DNA of 64,000 bases. Source: Micromonospora antibiotica. Lineage in GTDB: Bacteria > Actinomycetota > Actinomycetes > Mycobacteriales > Micromonosporaceae. Below the pieces are notes generated by a model, which saw nothing but the letters and a program-made list of their open reading frames with translations, was not told the DNA's origin and did no database searches. Every line of letters starts with the position of its first letter. Position 1 is the stretch's first letter. Made by a program: the position numbers and the translations under genes. The DNA lies in the NCBI RefSeq assembly GCF_017599305.1, contig NZ_JAGFWR010000014.1, forward strand, positions 62,001 to 126,000. The letters run 5' to 3'. Positions 9,194-18,493 of this stretch are shown here, piece after piece.

Positions 9194-10447
9194 TCAGCTC
9201 CGGTCGTCGGCCGCCAGGAAGGCGCTGACCCGGTCCCGCCAGGCCCGGTGGTCGAACGACTCACGGGCCCTCGACCGGGCGGCCCGGCTCATCGCCGTCC
9301 AGTCGTCGTCGGTCAGCCGCAACGCACGCTCGACCGCCCACCGCACGTCGTCCGGCCCGTTGCCGTCGAGCACCAGCCCCTCGATACCGTCGTGCACGTA
9401 GGTGGCCAGGTCGCTGGTGTGGTTGAGCAGCACCGGGCAGCCGGCGGCGAGACTCTCCGGCACCTTGGACGGGAAGCCGTTGGCGGCGTATCCCCCGGTG
9501 GGGCGGACCAGCATCGAGAAGTGCGACTCCGCGAGCAGCGTCAGCACGGTGGCGCGGGGCACCCGACCCAGGAACCGCACCTCGGCGTGGAGCCCGTCGA
9601 GGACCGAGACGTCCAGGTCGGAGTGGGCGGCGGCAGCCTCCCGGGTGACCCCGGCGATGGTGAGGCTGACCCGTCGCTGCTGTTCCGGCGTGAGTCGGCC
9701 GATGCCGCGCAGGATCACGTCCAGCATGTCCTTGCGGGCGGGGGTGCCGGCGTAGAGCAGCCGCAGGCCGGTGGAGAGGGCGGGCGGCCGGCCGGTCGGG
9801 AAGTCGTCGCAGTCCACCTGCGGCGGCACCACCAGCACCGTCAGCCCGTGCGCCGCGAGGTAGCCGGCCAACGTGGTGGACACCGCCGTGGCCCGGCCGA
9901 CGAGCCGGGTGGCCAGGAACGTCGACCAGCGGTGCCGGACGAAGTACGGGGTCAGCCAGCCGTGCCGGAACTGCCGCCGGTCGTGCCGCTCGCTGGCGTC
10001 GACCACGATCGGACAGCGCAGCACCAGACGCAGCACCGTCCAGTTGCCGAGGGTCATCAACGCCATCGGGAGCAGCACCACGTTCACGTCGCCACGGCGT
10101 ACCCCCTGCCGGCGGGCGGCCCGCAGCACCCGGACCGGGCGGGCCAGCCGGGCCGGCAGCCGGGTGAGCCGGTGCCGGCCACGCACGCGCAGGGTGACCA
10201 GGTCGACGCCGGCCGCCTCGGGTGGTCGGGCCGGGAAGGCCAGCTCGCAGGGCCAGTCGTTGACGACGAGCGTGCGGCTGCCCTCGGGGGCGGCGGACCG
10301 GGCGAGTTGCAGCAGGCGGTTGGAGGTGGCGTCGCCGTGCGGGAAGGCGTAGGCGCCGACGAGCAGCGGGCGGGGCTGGTCGGCCCGTGCATTCGATCCG
10401 CCGGCCGGCCGTGGCTCCCGGCCGACGAGCATGCTCTGATCGGTCAT
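9194..10447 (-). CDS. GT4-family glycosyltransferase
   Basis: A 417-residue GT-B enzyme. The acceptor half begins with PLLVGAYAFPHGDATSNRLLQLA and has NVVLLPMALMTLGN. The donor half has LRLLYAGTPARKDM, VRFLGRVPRATVLTLLAESHFS and GFPSKVPESLAAGCPVLLN, the usual GT4 donor-site region with its glutamate. There is no signal peptide. The ATG at 10447 was chosen because the upstream frame lacks coding character and only five bases separate it from the previous gene. It is the last gene of a four-gene leftward operon (SDR, flippase, two GT4s). Substrates are unknown. Confidence 0.85.
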   Translation of the reverse strand: MTDQSMLVGREPRPAGGSNARADQPRPLLVGAYAFPHGDATSNRLLQLARSAAPEGSRTLVVNDWPCELAFPARPPEAAGVDLVTLRVRGRHRLTRLPARLARPVRVLRAARRQGVRRGDVNVVLLPMALMTLGNWTVLRLVLRCPIVVDASERHDRRQFRHGWLTPYFVRHRWSTFLATRLVGRATAVSTTLAGYLAAHGLTVLVVPPQVDCDDFPTGRPPALSTGLRLLYAGTPARKDMLDVILRGIGRLTPEQQRRVSLTIAGVTREAAAAHSDLDVSVLDGLHAEVRFLGRVPRATVLTLLAESHFSMLVRPTGGYAANGFPSKVPESLAAGCPVLLNHTSDLATYVHDGIEGLVLDGNGPDDVRWAVERALRLTDDDWTAMSRAARSRARESFDHRAWRDRVSAFLAADDRS

Positions 10448-10452
10448 CTCTC

Positions 10453-11643
10453 TCACCGTCCCGAGCCGACCGGGGGTCGGCTGCTCTCTCGTGGCACCCG
10501 GTCCCGCCCGGGGTGGGCCGAGGCCCGCCGTCGGTAGATCTCCAGGTGGATGCTGGCCGCCGTGTCGATGGCGAAGATGCTGTGCTCGAACCGGTCGGCG
10601 GCCACCGCCGGGGCGGTCGACGCGGTGTACGCCGCCGCCCGGCCCACCGCCCGCGCCCACACGTGCGGCGGGGCGTCGACACCGACGATGTTCACCCCGG
10701 GTAGCCGGTCGCCGATGAAGCGCACGCCCGGCAGGTCGGCGGCGACCGTGCCCACGCCCACCGCGACGGGTTCCAGCACTCCCCCGGGCAACCCCTCCAG
10801 GCAGGACGGGTGGACGACGACGTCGGCCTGCCGCAGCAGCCCGCCCACGTCGTCGCGGGGGCCCAGCAGGTGCACCCGGTCGCCGAGCCCGACGGCGTGT
10901 GCCGCCGCCCGGACCTGGTCGTCGTCGGCCGGGTCACCCGGCCCGACGAGCACCGCGTGCGCGGACACGCCCAGTTCCCGCAGCGCGGCCAGGATCGGCG
11001 GCAACAGCCAGCGGCGTTTCTCGGGCGAGGCCCGGCCCACGGTCACGCAGACCAGGTCGGCCGGCCCCGCGCCGATCAGGGCCCGCAGGTCGTCGGGGCT
11101 GGGGCGGCGGAGCCGGTCGAGGTCGAGCCCGTTGAGCACCACCCGGCAGCGGGGGTCGGCACGCCAACCCGGGTGGTAGCCGAACGTCAGCGAACTGGGT
11201 GAGACACCCAGGATGTCGGTGGCGCAGCTGCCCAGCAGCCGACCGCAGATCCACCGGTAGACCCGGCGGCGCAGGGTACGCGGCCGGTTGTCGTCCCCCC
11301 GGAAGTGCGCGACCCGTCCGGGTACGCCCCGCAGCGCGCCGAGCGCGAGCGGCACCCCGGAGAAGTTGGCGCAGTCGGCGTGCACCACGTCCGGGCGCAG
11401 CCTCCCGACCAGGCGCAGGAACCGGGCGGGGAAGCGCAGGTCGAGCGGGATCGCCGTGACGGTGCCGCCGTGCCGGGTGACCATGTCGGCCAGGGGTCCG
11501 GGCCCCACCGTGTCGCTGAGGGTCACCAGGTGCAGTTCGGTGCCGGCGGCGGCGAGTCGGGGCAGCAGTTCGGCCGTACGCATCTCGGTGCCGCCGAAGT
11601 TCAGCTCACCGACGACCCGCAGCACCCGGACCCGGCCGGTCAC
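10453..11643 (-). CDS. GT4-family glycosyltransferase
   Basis: A 396-residue GT-B enzyme with classic GT4 features: VVGELNFGGTEMRTAELLPRL at the N-terminus, RPDVVHADCANF, VCVTVGRASPEKRRWLLPPIL, HLLGPRDDVGGLLRQADVVVHPS and CLEGLPGGVLEPVAVGVGTVA. The GTG start at 11643 overlaps the flippase stop as GTGA, giving translational coupling. An open frame continues far upstream through the flippase gene, but that part is antisense-like noise in another frame. It should add one sugar to the lipid-linked unit before export. Confidence 0.88.
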   Translation of the reverse strand: MTGRVRVLRVVGELNFGGTEMRTAELLPRLAAAGTELHLVTLSDTVGPGPLADMVTRHGGTVTAIPLDLRFPARFLRLVGRLRPDVVHADCANFSGVPLALGALRGVPGRVAHFRGDDNRPRTLRRRVYRWICGRLLGSCATDILGVSPSSLTFGYHPGWRADPRCRVVLNGLDLDRLRRPSPDDLRALIGAGPADLVCVTVGRASPEKRRWLLPPILAALRELGVSAHAVLVGPGDPADDDQVRAAAHAVGLGDRVHLLGPRDDVGGLLRQADVVVHPSCLEGLPGGVLEPVAVGVGTVAADLPGVRFIGDRLPGVNIVGVDAPPHVWARAVGRAAAYTASTAPAVAADRFEHSIFAIDTAASIHLEIYRRRASAHPGRDRVPRESSRPPVGSGR

Positions 11644-13100
11644 GACGGTCCGCACCGGGTGAGGGCCCGCCGGTATCCCACCAGCGCCGCCGGAACCATG
11701 GTGAGCAGGTACGCGGCGCAGGCTGCCGCGGGCAGCCCGGCCAGGCCGAACTGTCGCAGTCCCCAGACCTTGAGCCCGGTCGCCAGCACCAGGAACGACG
11801 CCCAGCCGACGAACTGCGGCCGGAGCAGCCCGATGCTGTTCTGCACCAGGATCAGCGGGGAGGTGACCGCGACCAGCAGGGACCAGCCGGCCAGCCCGAC
11901 GAGGACGGGGAGCCGGATCGTCGACCGGTCGACCTGGCCGACCCAGAGTTCGATCAGCCGGTGGCCGTAGCCGACCAGCAGCAGTCCGACCGCCCCGACG
12001 ATCACGCCGTAGAGCACCATCATGCGTCGGGTGTTGCGGCGTACCCAGGCCACCTCGCCGCGCGCCAGGGCGGCGCCGTTGACCGGCCAGACCGTCATGC
12101 CCACCAGCCCGACGAAGATCCACAGGACCCCGAACAGCTTTCCGACGACCGCGTAGTGCGCCGCCACCGTCAGCCCCAGGACGTTCGCGACCAGGGGGTT
12201 GTCCACGTTGAGCGCGATCGACGACATCGTGGTGAGCGCGAAGAACTGCAGACCCAGCCGGAGCAGGCCGACGACGGTGGCCCGGTGCACGAGCCGGGGT
12301 CCCGGCCGGCCGGCGGGGTCGGCGGACCAGAAGTAGGTGACCGTGTTGAGCAGGTTCGTCACCGGCACGGCCAGCACCGCGCCGCCGACGACCACCAGCG
12401 GTCCCCAGTCGGCGGCGATGGCGACCAGCACGACGGCCAGGGCGGCCAGGGCCCCGGCCGACTGCCAGGCGTTGCTCTGCACCATCTGGCCGCGGGCGTA
12501 CTGGATCCGCTGGATCACCGACAGCGGGATGTTGACCGCGAACGCGCCGAAGCAGATCAGGACCATGGTGGTGGTCTGCGCGGCGACGGCCGGGTCGCGG
12601 ACGGCGAACAGGTCCACCCAGGGGACCACCGGGGTGACCACCGCGAGTGCCGCCAGCAGCAGCACCGCGACCACACCGAGGGTGGCGAAGGCCCCGGAGA
12701 TCTCCCGGGCCTGTTGCCGGGGGTCGTCGGCCAGCTGACCGAGCCGGGTGAGCAGCCCGTTGCCCAGCCCCAGATCGGCGAACCAGGCCATCCCGGTGAG
12801 CGCGGTGATCGCCATCCAGAGGCCGTACCGCTGGTCGCCGAGATACCGGAAGCAGGCGGGCGTGATGACCAGCGGAGCGGCCAGGCCGATCCCCTTGGCC
12901 ACCATCGCGGTGGCGATGCCGACCGTGACGGCGCGGTCGCGACCGGGCCCCGACGGTGGGCCGGACGTCGCCACCGGGGTGACGACCGCCGTGCCGGTCC
13001 GCGCCGCAGCCGACGTCGGCGCGGGGGCCGGCGGCGGCGCGGAAGCCGGCGGTCCGGCTGCGACCGCCTCGGCGGCGGGCCGGCCCACGGCCCGGGTCAC
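11640..13100 (-). CDS. wzx: Wzx-type polysaccharide flippase (MATE/MOP superfamily)
   Basis: A 486-residue membrane protein with about 12 to 14 hydrophobic helices after a ~55-residue Ala/Pro-rich cytoplasmic tail. IATAMVAKGIGLAAPLVITPAC, FRYLGDQRYGLWMAITAL and WFADLGLGNGL match the first helices of polysaccharide flippases, and conserved-looking DNPLVANVLG lies mid-protein. It should flip undecaprenyl-linked repeat units outward. The GTG at 13100 forms a GTGA overlap with the preceding SDR stop, so I prefer it over the longer frame to 13142. A second flippase lies at 25188. Confidence 0.87.
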   Translation of the reverse strand: MTRAVGRPAAEAVAAGPPASAPPPAPAPTSAAARTGTAVVTPVATSGPPSGPGRDRAVTVGIATAMVAKGIGLAAPLVITPACFRYLGDQRYGLWMAITALTGMAWFADLGLGNGLLTRLGQLADDPRQQAREISGAFATLGVVAVLLLAALAVVTPVVPWVDLFAVRDPAVAAQTTTMVLICFGAFAVNIPLSVIQRIQYARGQMVQSNAWQSAGALAALAVVLVAIAADWGPLVVVGGAVLAVPVTNLLNTVTYFWSADPAGRPGPRLVHRATVVGLLRLGLQFFALTTMSSIALNVDNPLVANVLGLTVAAHYAVVGKLFGVLWIFVGLVGMTVWPVNGAALARGEVAWVRRNTRRMMVLYGVIVGAVGLLLVGYGHRLIELWVGQVDRSTIRLPVLVGLAGWSLLVAVTSPLILVQNSIGLLRPQFVGWASFLVLATGLKVWGLRQFGLAGLPAAACAAYLLTMVPAALVGYRRALTRCGPS

Positions 13101-14053
13101 CGGAGGAGGGCGGGGGCGACCCCCAGCCGCGCGGCCAGCCACGCGCCGGTCGCCCGCAACCCCTGAGCCCGGGGGACCGGCGTGACGTCCGGGAACAGTT
13201 GCCGCAGGGTGCTGTCGTCCGCCAGCGAGTGGGGGACGTCGCCGGTACGCGGCGGCGCGTGCTCCCGGGCGATCGGCCGTCCGAGCAGCTCCTCCAACTC
13301 GTCGAGCACCTGGAGCAGGCTGGCCCGCGCCCCGAAGGCGAGGTTGACCGGATGCGGGTGGTGCACCCGGCGGCGCAGCGCGTCGAGGATGACGTCGCAG
13401 ACCGTACCGACGTAGGTGAAGTCACGGGACTGGGTGCCGTCGCCGTGCACCACTACCGGTTCGCCGCGCAGGGCGGCGTGGGTGAACCGGGGAATGACGG
13501 CCGCGTACGCGTGGTCGTGCCGCTGCCCGGGGCCGTAGACGTTGAAGAACCGGAAGGCCAGGGTGGGCAGCCCGAACGACGCCTGGTGCGCCAGGGCGTA
13601 CGCCTCGGTGGCGAGCTTGCTGGCCGCGTAGGGGCTCATCGGGCGGGTCCAGGTCTGCTCCGCCTTGGGCAACGCCGGGTTCATGCCGTACACCGACGAG
13701 GAGGAGGCGACGAGCACGTGTCCCACGTCGTGCCGGCGGGCCGCCTCCAGCACCATCAATGTGCCGGTGGCGTTCGCGTGGTGGGAGGCCAGCGGGTCGC
13801 GTAGCGAGCGGGGCACGCTGGGCAGGGCGGCCAGGTGGACCACCGCCTCCCTACCCGCCATCGCCGCGTCCAGGGCGGCCGGGTCCAGGATCGACCCCTC
13901 GACGAATTCGACGTCCAGCCCGTCGAGGTTGCCCCGGAGCCCGACCGAGAGATCATCGAGGACGCTGACCTCCTTGACGGCCGGCTCGTCGAGGGCGGCG
14001 CGGGCCAGGTTGGCACCGATGAAGCCGGCCCCACCGGTGATCAGAATGCGCAT
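13097..14053 (-). CDS. NAD-dependent sugar-nucleotide epimerase (GalE/WbpP-like SDR)
   Basis: A 318-residue extended SDR with ITGGAGFIGANL at the N-terminus, ASSSSVYG, SPYAASKLATE (intact YxxxK) and RFFNVYGPGQ. It most resembles UDP-glucose/UDP-GlcNAc 4-epimerases, which would supply galactose-type sugars for the polymer. The ATG at 14053 has a G-rich ribosome site. A GTG 21 bases upstream is weaker. First gene of the leftward operon, facing the unknown 676-residue protein across a divergent promoter region. The substrate is not readable from sequence. Confidence 0.87.
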   Translation of the reverse strand: MRILITGGAGFIGANLARAALDEPAVKEVSVLDDLSVGLRGNLDGLDVEFVEGSILDPAALDAAMAGREAVVHLAALPSVPRSLRDPLASHHANATGTLMVLEAARRHDVGHVLVASSSSVYGMNPALPKAEQTWTRPMSPYAASKLATEAYALAHQASFGLPTLAFRFFNVYGPGQRHDHAYAAVIPRFTHAALRGEPVVVHGDGTQSRDFTYVGTVCDVILDALRRRVHHPHPVNLAFGARASLLQVLDELEELLGRPIAREHAPPRTGDVPHSLADDSTLRQLFPDVTPVPRAQGLRATGAWLAARLGVAPALLR

Positions 14054-14292
14054 GGACAACCCCCCGGTACACACCTCACCTGTTCGTCGAAGCAGGCATG
14101 CAGCACATTACGGCACAGACGGAATCTTCATCACAATTAGGACAAATTTGTCGGTCGTCAGCCTGCAGCAGCCCGGCCGGGGTCAACCGAACGGCCGGTG
14201 GTGCTGTCCGGGAGCCGACCGACACCAACCGCCAGCTGGGCAAACGCGCACAGTGACAGCATCGTCGCAGTTCAACGGTGGAGGTGTGGAGG
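14054..14292. promoter_or_regulatory. AT-rich divergent promoter region with a perfect palindrome
   Basis: This 239-bp gap contains a clear low-GC stretch (14100-14155). Inside it, 14141-14152 is the perfect 12-bp palindrome GACAAATTTGTC. Its right half plus flank (CAAATTTGTCG) recurs with one change in another divergent region of the locus at 21713-21723. A shared regulator is possible. Confidence 0.5.
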
Positions 14293-16323
14293 ATGGCCGA
14301 GCTGATCGTCTACCGGTCCAACGCCCTGATGTCCGTCAGGTCGCGGATCGACGCCACCCGAGACGTGATCATGCCCGTCAACCTGGCGTACGCGGAGAGC
14401 ATGGTCGGCATGTGGCACTCCGGCCTGCCCCAGGTGAGCCTGGTGCCCTCGACCGCCACCGACGCCCAGGTGTGGCCGGTCCTGTCCGCCGTCGGCACCC
14501 GCATCCACGACACCTCGGACGACAACTGCCCGATCAACACCGGCTGGTCGTACGTCGGCGGCAACCACGGCTACAACGTCGGCAACCAGATCGCGGTGGC
14601 CAACCACGGCAAGACGACCGCCGACGTGGGTTCGCAGTGGAGCGACGGCAGCCGCATCTTCACCCTGCTCGCCATCACCAGCGCCAGCAGCCTGCTGTTC
14701 GGCAACCCGTACACGATCGTGGACGGCATCGCCCAGGGTGCCCGGGTCAAGCCGACCGCGCCGCTCACCCACGTCTCCGGGGCGACCAACCGGGCCACCG
14801 TGCCGATCACCGGCCTCACCCCCGACGTGCAGATCCGCCCGGCCACCCACTCCCACACGGTGGCCGTCGAACTCGACGGCCGGCCGGTGCCCGACGGCCG
14901 GTCGACGGGCCAGGAACTGGTGATCCGGGAGTCGTACGTCATCCCCTCCTACCAGGGGATGATCGACACGGCGCGGGCGAACATCGGCACCCCGATCGCC
15001 ACGATCATGCCGAGGATCCCGTCGCTGTGCCGGATCTCCAACGTCTACCGCTGGTCGCCCGGTGGTGACCTGCTCGTCGCGCAGCAGGTGACCGCCCTGA
15101 CGCGGTTCACCCTGAACGCGGGGGTGACCCAGTGCGCGCCGTTGACCCCGGTGGCCGGCGGCAGCCGCCGGCAGTTCATGCCCAACGTCGGCGCGGCCGG
15201 CGGCCTGAACTGGTCCGCCTGGGCGAACATCGACACCCTCGCCGCGCTGACCGACTTCACCCCGGCGACCCTCACCGACCGGTCGATGCCGGCGAGCAGC
15301 ATGACCCAGTGGGTGGTCAACGGCGGCGGCGTGCAGCAGTGGGGCATCGCCGTCGGGTTGCTGCCGGTCGCGGACGGGGTGCCCGGCATCCGGACCCGCT
15401 ACACCACGGCCAAGGGCTGGTTCATCAGTTCCAGTCTCAAGAAGAACTACCCGCAGCTGGTCTGGGGCCGCACCCTGGCCGCCGGGGAGTCGGTGGCCGG
15501 CACCGCCTACCGCCGCTACCTGATGCCTCCCTCGACCGCCACCGAGATCGTGGTCTCCACCGGCAGCCAGGACTTCGTGCTGATCGAACGGGTCGGCGCG
15601 GCCGCCCAGGCCGAGCTGGACGCGCCGCAACTGTTCCACCGGCTGCTGGTCCCGGTGGGCCCGACGAACCTCACCGTGCCCGACCGGGTCACCGTCGCCG
15701 GGGTGCCGTACGCCGTGCCGGTCTCCCCCGGCTACGGGATGTGGCGTGCGGACCCCGACGAGGCCCTGCCGGAGCCGCCGCCGGGGGTGACCCGGGCCCG
15801 GGGAGGGTACTTCCTCGTCCGGTCCGGCCCGACGGTGGAGAGCACCTGCACCGGCGCCTACCAGCGGTTGCTGCTGCACCCGTTCTTCCTGGCCGAGCCG
15901 ACCCCGGTCGACCGGGCCGGTGTGGAGGTCACCAAGGTCGGCACCGGCGTACTACGGCACGGCGTGTACGCCCACGACCCGACCACCGGCCGGCCGGCCC
16001 TGCTCGGCCCGCTCGCCGACTTCGGCACCGTCGCCGTCACCACGGTCGGGGTGAAGGAGTCCGTGCTGGGCGCCCCGGTGCCGCTACCCGCCGGCTGGCA
16101 CTGGTACGGGCAGGTCTGGCAGGTCAGCGGCGTCACCCCGCCCACGGTGCGGGCCAGCAGCGTCGGCTGTGCCGTGCCGCTGCAACTCGGGTCCACCGCT
16201 GCGGCGATGACCGGTGACCGGTTCGGCTACGAGGTGACCGGGGTGACCGGGGCGTTGGGGGCGATCACGATCAGCGGGGTGCACCAGTTCCGTCCGCCGC
16301 AGGTCGCCTACCGGCGGGCCTGA
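14293..16323 (+). CDS. Large protein of unknown function with phage-fibre-like C-terminal module
   Basis: A 676-residue protein I cannot place in a family. The ATG at 14293 is preferred because GGAGG lies eight bases upstream. It has no signal peptide, no membrane helix and few charged runs. Composition (Gly, Thr, Val, Ser, aromatic residues) suggests mostly beta structure. An N-terminal part includes GWSYVGGNHGYNVG and HGKTTADVGSQWSDG. A middle part (~290-430) includes TQWVVNGGGVQQWGIAVG. The last ~160 residues resemble receptor-binding modules of phage tail fibres (HGVYAHDPTTGRPALLGPLADFG followed by LPAGWHWYGQVWQVSG). It stands alone on the plus strand inside the polysaccharide locus. Possible roles are polymer binding, cleavage or modification, but this is a guess. 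Confidence 0.75.
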   Translation: MAELIVYRSNALMSVRSRIDATRDVIMPVNLAYAESMVGMWHSGLPQVSLVPSTATDAQVWPVLSAVGTRIHDTSDDNCPINTGWSYVGGNHGYNVGNQIAVANHGKTTADVGSQWSDGSRIFTLLAITSASSLLFGNPYTIVDGIAQGARVKPTAPLTHVSGATNRATVPITGLTPDVQIRPATHSHTVAVELDGRPVPDGRSTGQELVIRESYVIPSYQGMIDTARANIGTPIATIMPRIPSLCRISNVYRWSPGGDLLVAQQVTALTRFTLNAGVTQCAPLTPVAGGSRRQFMPNVGAAGGLNWSAWANIDTLAALTDFTPATLTDRSMPASSMTQWVVNGGGVQQWGIAVGLLPVADGVPGIRTRYTTAKGWFISSSLKKNYPQLVWGRTLAAGESVAGTAYRRYLMPPSTATEIVVSTGSQDFVLIERVGAAAQAELDAPQLFHRLLVPVGPTNLTVPDRVTVAGVPYAVPVSPGYGMWRADPDEALPEPPPGVTRARGGYFLVRSGPTVESTCTGAYQRLLLHPFFLAEPTPVDRAGVEVTKVGTGVLRHGVYAHDPTTGRPALLGPLADFGTVAVTTVGVKESVLGAPVPLPAGWHWYGQVWQVSGVTPPTVRASSVGCAVPLQLGSTAAAMTGDRFGYEVTGVTGALGAITISGVHQFRPPQVAYRRA

Positions 16324-16362
16324 GCCTGCGGCCGGCGGGCCTGAGCCTGCGGCCGGCGGGCC
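16311..16362. repeat. 21-bp direct duplication across the stop codon of the 14293 gene
   Basis: Two identical 21-base units (16311-16331, 16332-16352) and a partial third span the TGA stop. The GC-rich arms can also fold and may act as a terminator between the convergent genes. Confidence 0.75.
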
Positions 16363-16371
16363 CCGTGGGCG

Positions 16372-16911
16372 TCAACCGGTGGGGACGCCGTAGATCCGCT
16401 TCATCGCCTCGTGTTTGGCCGGGACGGGCAGGTGTCCGATGCCCAGCGACTTGGCCCGCAGCCGTTCGAGGTACTCGTCGGTGGTGCGCACCGGCCGCGC
16501 CGGCACCCCCGCCGCCACGGTGTTGTCCGGGATGTCCCGGGTGACGATCGAACCCGCCCCGATGACGCACCGGTTGCCGATGGTGACCCCGGCCAGGATC
16601 ATCGCCCGCATGCCGATGTAGACGTCGTCGCCGATCCTGATCGGCGCGGTCCAGTCGAGGTCGGGATAGTCCTTGCGCAGGATCAGGGTGCCACCGTCGT
16701 GGGTGACGAACTGCACCTCGGAGGTGACGTAGACGTTGTCCCCGATGGTGATCAGCCAGGGCTCCGAGCCGAACATCGCCCGGTTGACCCCGTAGAACCT
16801 GACCCGGCCGGTCAGGTTGACCCCCAGGGACCGGACGAACGCCTCGGGGTCGCGGGACGCGGCCAGATGGTCCCGCACCCGCCGGACCATCGTACGAACA
16901 CGACTGGGCAC
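16372..16911 (-). CDS. Hexapeptide-repeat (left-handed beta-helix) acyltransferase, WbbJ-like
   Basis: A 179-residue enzyme with an N-terminal helical part and a row of hexapeptide repeats (residues ~75-145: ITIGDNVYVTSEVQFVTHDGG, IRIGDDVYIGMRAMILAGVTIG, CVIGAGSIVTRDIP) ending in the typical AAGVPARPVR cap. His91 in FVTHDG is the likely catalytic base. It should transfer an acetyl group from acetyl-CoA to a sugar hydroxyl or amine of the polymer or a precursor. The GTG at 16911 has GAGGA six bases upstream; ATG at 16890 is the alternative. It appears to be a single-gene unit. Confidence 0.87.
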   Translation of the reverse strand: MPSRVRTMVRRVRDHLAASRDPEAFVRSLGVNLTGRVRFYGVNRAMFGSEPWLITIGDNVYVTSEVQFVTHDGGTLILRKDYPDLDWTAPIRIGDDVYIGMRAMILAGVTIGNRCVIGAGSIVTRDIPDNTVAAGVPARPVRTTDEYLERLRAKSLGIGHLPVPAKHEAMKRIYGVPTG

Positions 16912-17031
16912 TGACTGTCCTCGATCGCAGGGTACGGCTGGGAGAGCACCGGACCGGGGCAGGTGGTCCCGGTCACTGGGGTGAACGAGCCGGGCCCGGC
17001 CCTGGTGACGCCGGGCGCGGCTCGGACGGGC

Positions 17032-18249
17032 TCAGCGGCAGAACTGGCGGGCGTGCTCCAGCACGTTCGGTTCCCGGCGGTGCTGCCGCCAACGCCGGTA
17101 CCGCTGGCCGGCCGTCGCCTTCGCCTCGGCCCGTTCCTCGGGTGACCGGTCGGCGAGCAGGTCGAGCACCCGGCTGAGGCCGTCCGCCGTCGCCGGCCGC
17201 ACCACCGTCCCGCCGGTGTCGGCGATCAGCTCGCTGAACGGCGTGTTGTCCGAGCAGATGACCGGGCAGCCCGACGCCAGGCTCTCCAGGATCACATGGC
17301 CGAAGTTCTCACCGAGGGTGGGGAAGAGGAAGGCGTCGTACCGGCCGAACGTCGGCATGACGTCCGCCGCCGGGAGTTCGCCGAGGTAGCGCACCCGGGC
17401 GTGGCTCGGCATGGCCGCGATGACCCGCTGGCAGCGCGCCCAGTAGTGGGGGTCCTCCGCTGGACCGAAGATGTCGAACTCGACCGGCCGGGTGGTGCCG
17501 GCCACCGCCTCCAGGGCGGTGGCGAGGTTCTTCATCGGCGAGATCCGGCCGACGAAGACCAACCGCAGCGGCCCGTCGTGCGGTCGGGCCGGCGGGGCCG
17601 GGTGCGCCGGGATCGGGCTCTCGTTGCCGTTCACCATCACCTGCGCCCACGGCATGGTCGCCCGGATCTGTTGTTCCTCCAGCCAGCTGCACGCCTGCCA
17701 GCGCACCCCCAGCCGGCGCAGCAGCGGCGCCCACACCGCCAGGAAGAGCCGCTTCTTGGCGGACCGGATCGCGAGGGCGCCGGGCGACAGCTCACCGCGC
17801 GGGGCGACCAGGACCGCCCCCACGCGCACCAGGCGCAGCGCCGCCGCCAGGATCGCCACCACCGAGAACAGCGACCAGATGCTGTTGACATAGAGCAGGT
17901 CGACCGGGCGGGCGCGGACGTGGCGGATCAGCCGGGCCCAGTGTCGCGGCGCCCACGGGTCCAGGTAGAAAACGGCGGACCGCTCGTCGCGCCGCAGCAG
18001 CCGCCCGGACAGACCGGGGTACGGTGCAGACGAGCCGAGATCCCGGTCCCGGGTGACCAGGGTGACGTCGAGATGCCCCGGCAGGGTGTCCAGGATGAAC
18101 CGCAGCGAGCGGATCGGGCCGCCACCCCGGAAGCCCGGCTCGAACACCCCTGCGGTCGCGACCACCCGGTAGCTGCCCACCGTGTCACCGGTCCGGCGCA
18201 CGACGGCGGCGTCGTCCAGGGAGGGCAGCCTTGTCAACTTGTCCACCAT
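17032..18249 (-). CDS. GT4-family glycosyltransferase (paralogue of the 20391 gene)
   Basis: A 405-residue GT-B enzyme. Key segments are TAGVFEPGFRGGGPIRSLRFIL, LVTRDRDLGS, DLLYVNSIWSLFS, LVAPRGELSPGALAIRSAKKR, LVFVGRISPMKNLATAL and PTLGENFGHVILESLASGCPVICSD. Almost the same set occurs in the product of the gene at 20391, so the two are paralogues that may use related donors. The ATG at 18249 has AGGTGG upstream, and the longer open frame to 18501 has no coding character. It is divergent from the PglD-like gene. Confidence 0.88.
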   Translation of the reverse strand: MVDKLTRLPSLDDAAVVRRTGDTVGSYRVVATAGVFEPGFRGGGPIRSLRFILDTLPGHLDVTLVTRDRDLGSSAPYPGLSGRLLRRDERSAVFYLDPWAPRHWARLIRHVRARPVDLLYVNSIWSLFSVVAILAAALRLVRVGAVLVAPRGELSPGALAIRSAKKRLFLAVWAPLLRRLGVRWQACSWLEEQQIRATMPWAQVMVNGNESPIPAHPAPPARPHDGPLRLVFVGRISPMKNLATALEAVAGTTRPVEFDIFGPAEDPHYWARCQRVIAAMPSHARVRYLGELPAADVMPTFGRYDAFLFPTLGENFGHVILESLASGCPVICSDNTPFSELIADTGGTVVRPATADGLSRVLDLLADRSPEERAEAKATAGQRYRRWRQHRREPNVLEHARQFCR

Positions 18250-18493
18250 CGGCCCACCTTCACCGTGCCGTCCGCAGATCGGCATCCCGCAGGGGTGTCT
18301 GGCTTGCACAGGCAACGACCGTGGCCGCCGGGGGGCGTAGCCCGTACCGGATGCCGCAGTCGTGGAGGGGGACGCGTCCGCGGGCCGGGAACTCGACCCT
18401 TGCCGGTGCCCGCGCCGGGCGGACCCCGGCGGTGCCGCCCGGGGGCGGATGGCGGAGCGCGACCGGTGCTCTGCGTGGCCGAGGGGGCAACGG

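Noticed and set aside
10453..13425. A 990-codon open frame on the minus strand
   Set aside because: Only its last ~396 codons (from the GTG at 11643) encode a protein, the GT4. The rest runs out of frame through the flippase and SDR genes and is Arg/Gly/Pro-rich noise caused by high GC.
14272..15879. A 535-codon frame antisense to the 14293 gene
   Set aside because: Its composition (His/Gly/Arg/Asp runs, no domain) is that of a mirror frame of a real GC-rich gene. The plus-strand frame has the ribosome site and coherent segments.
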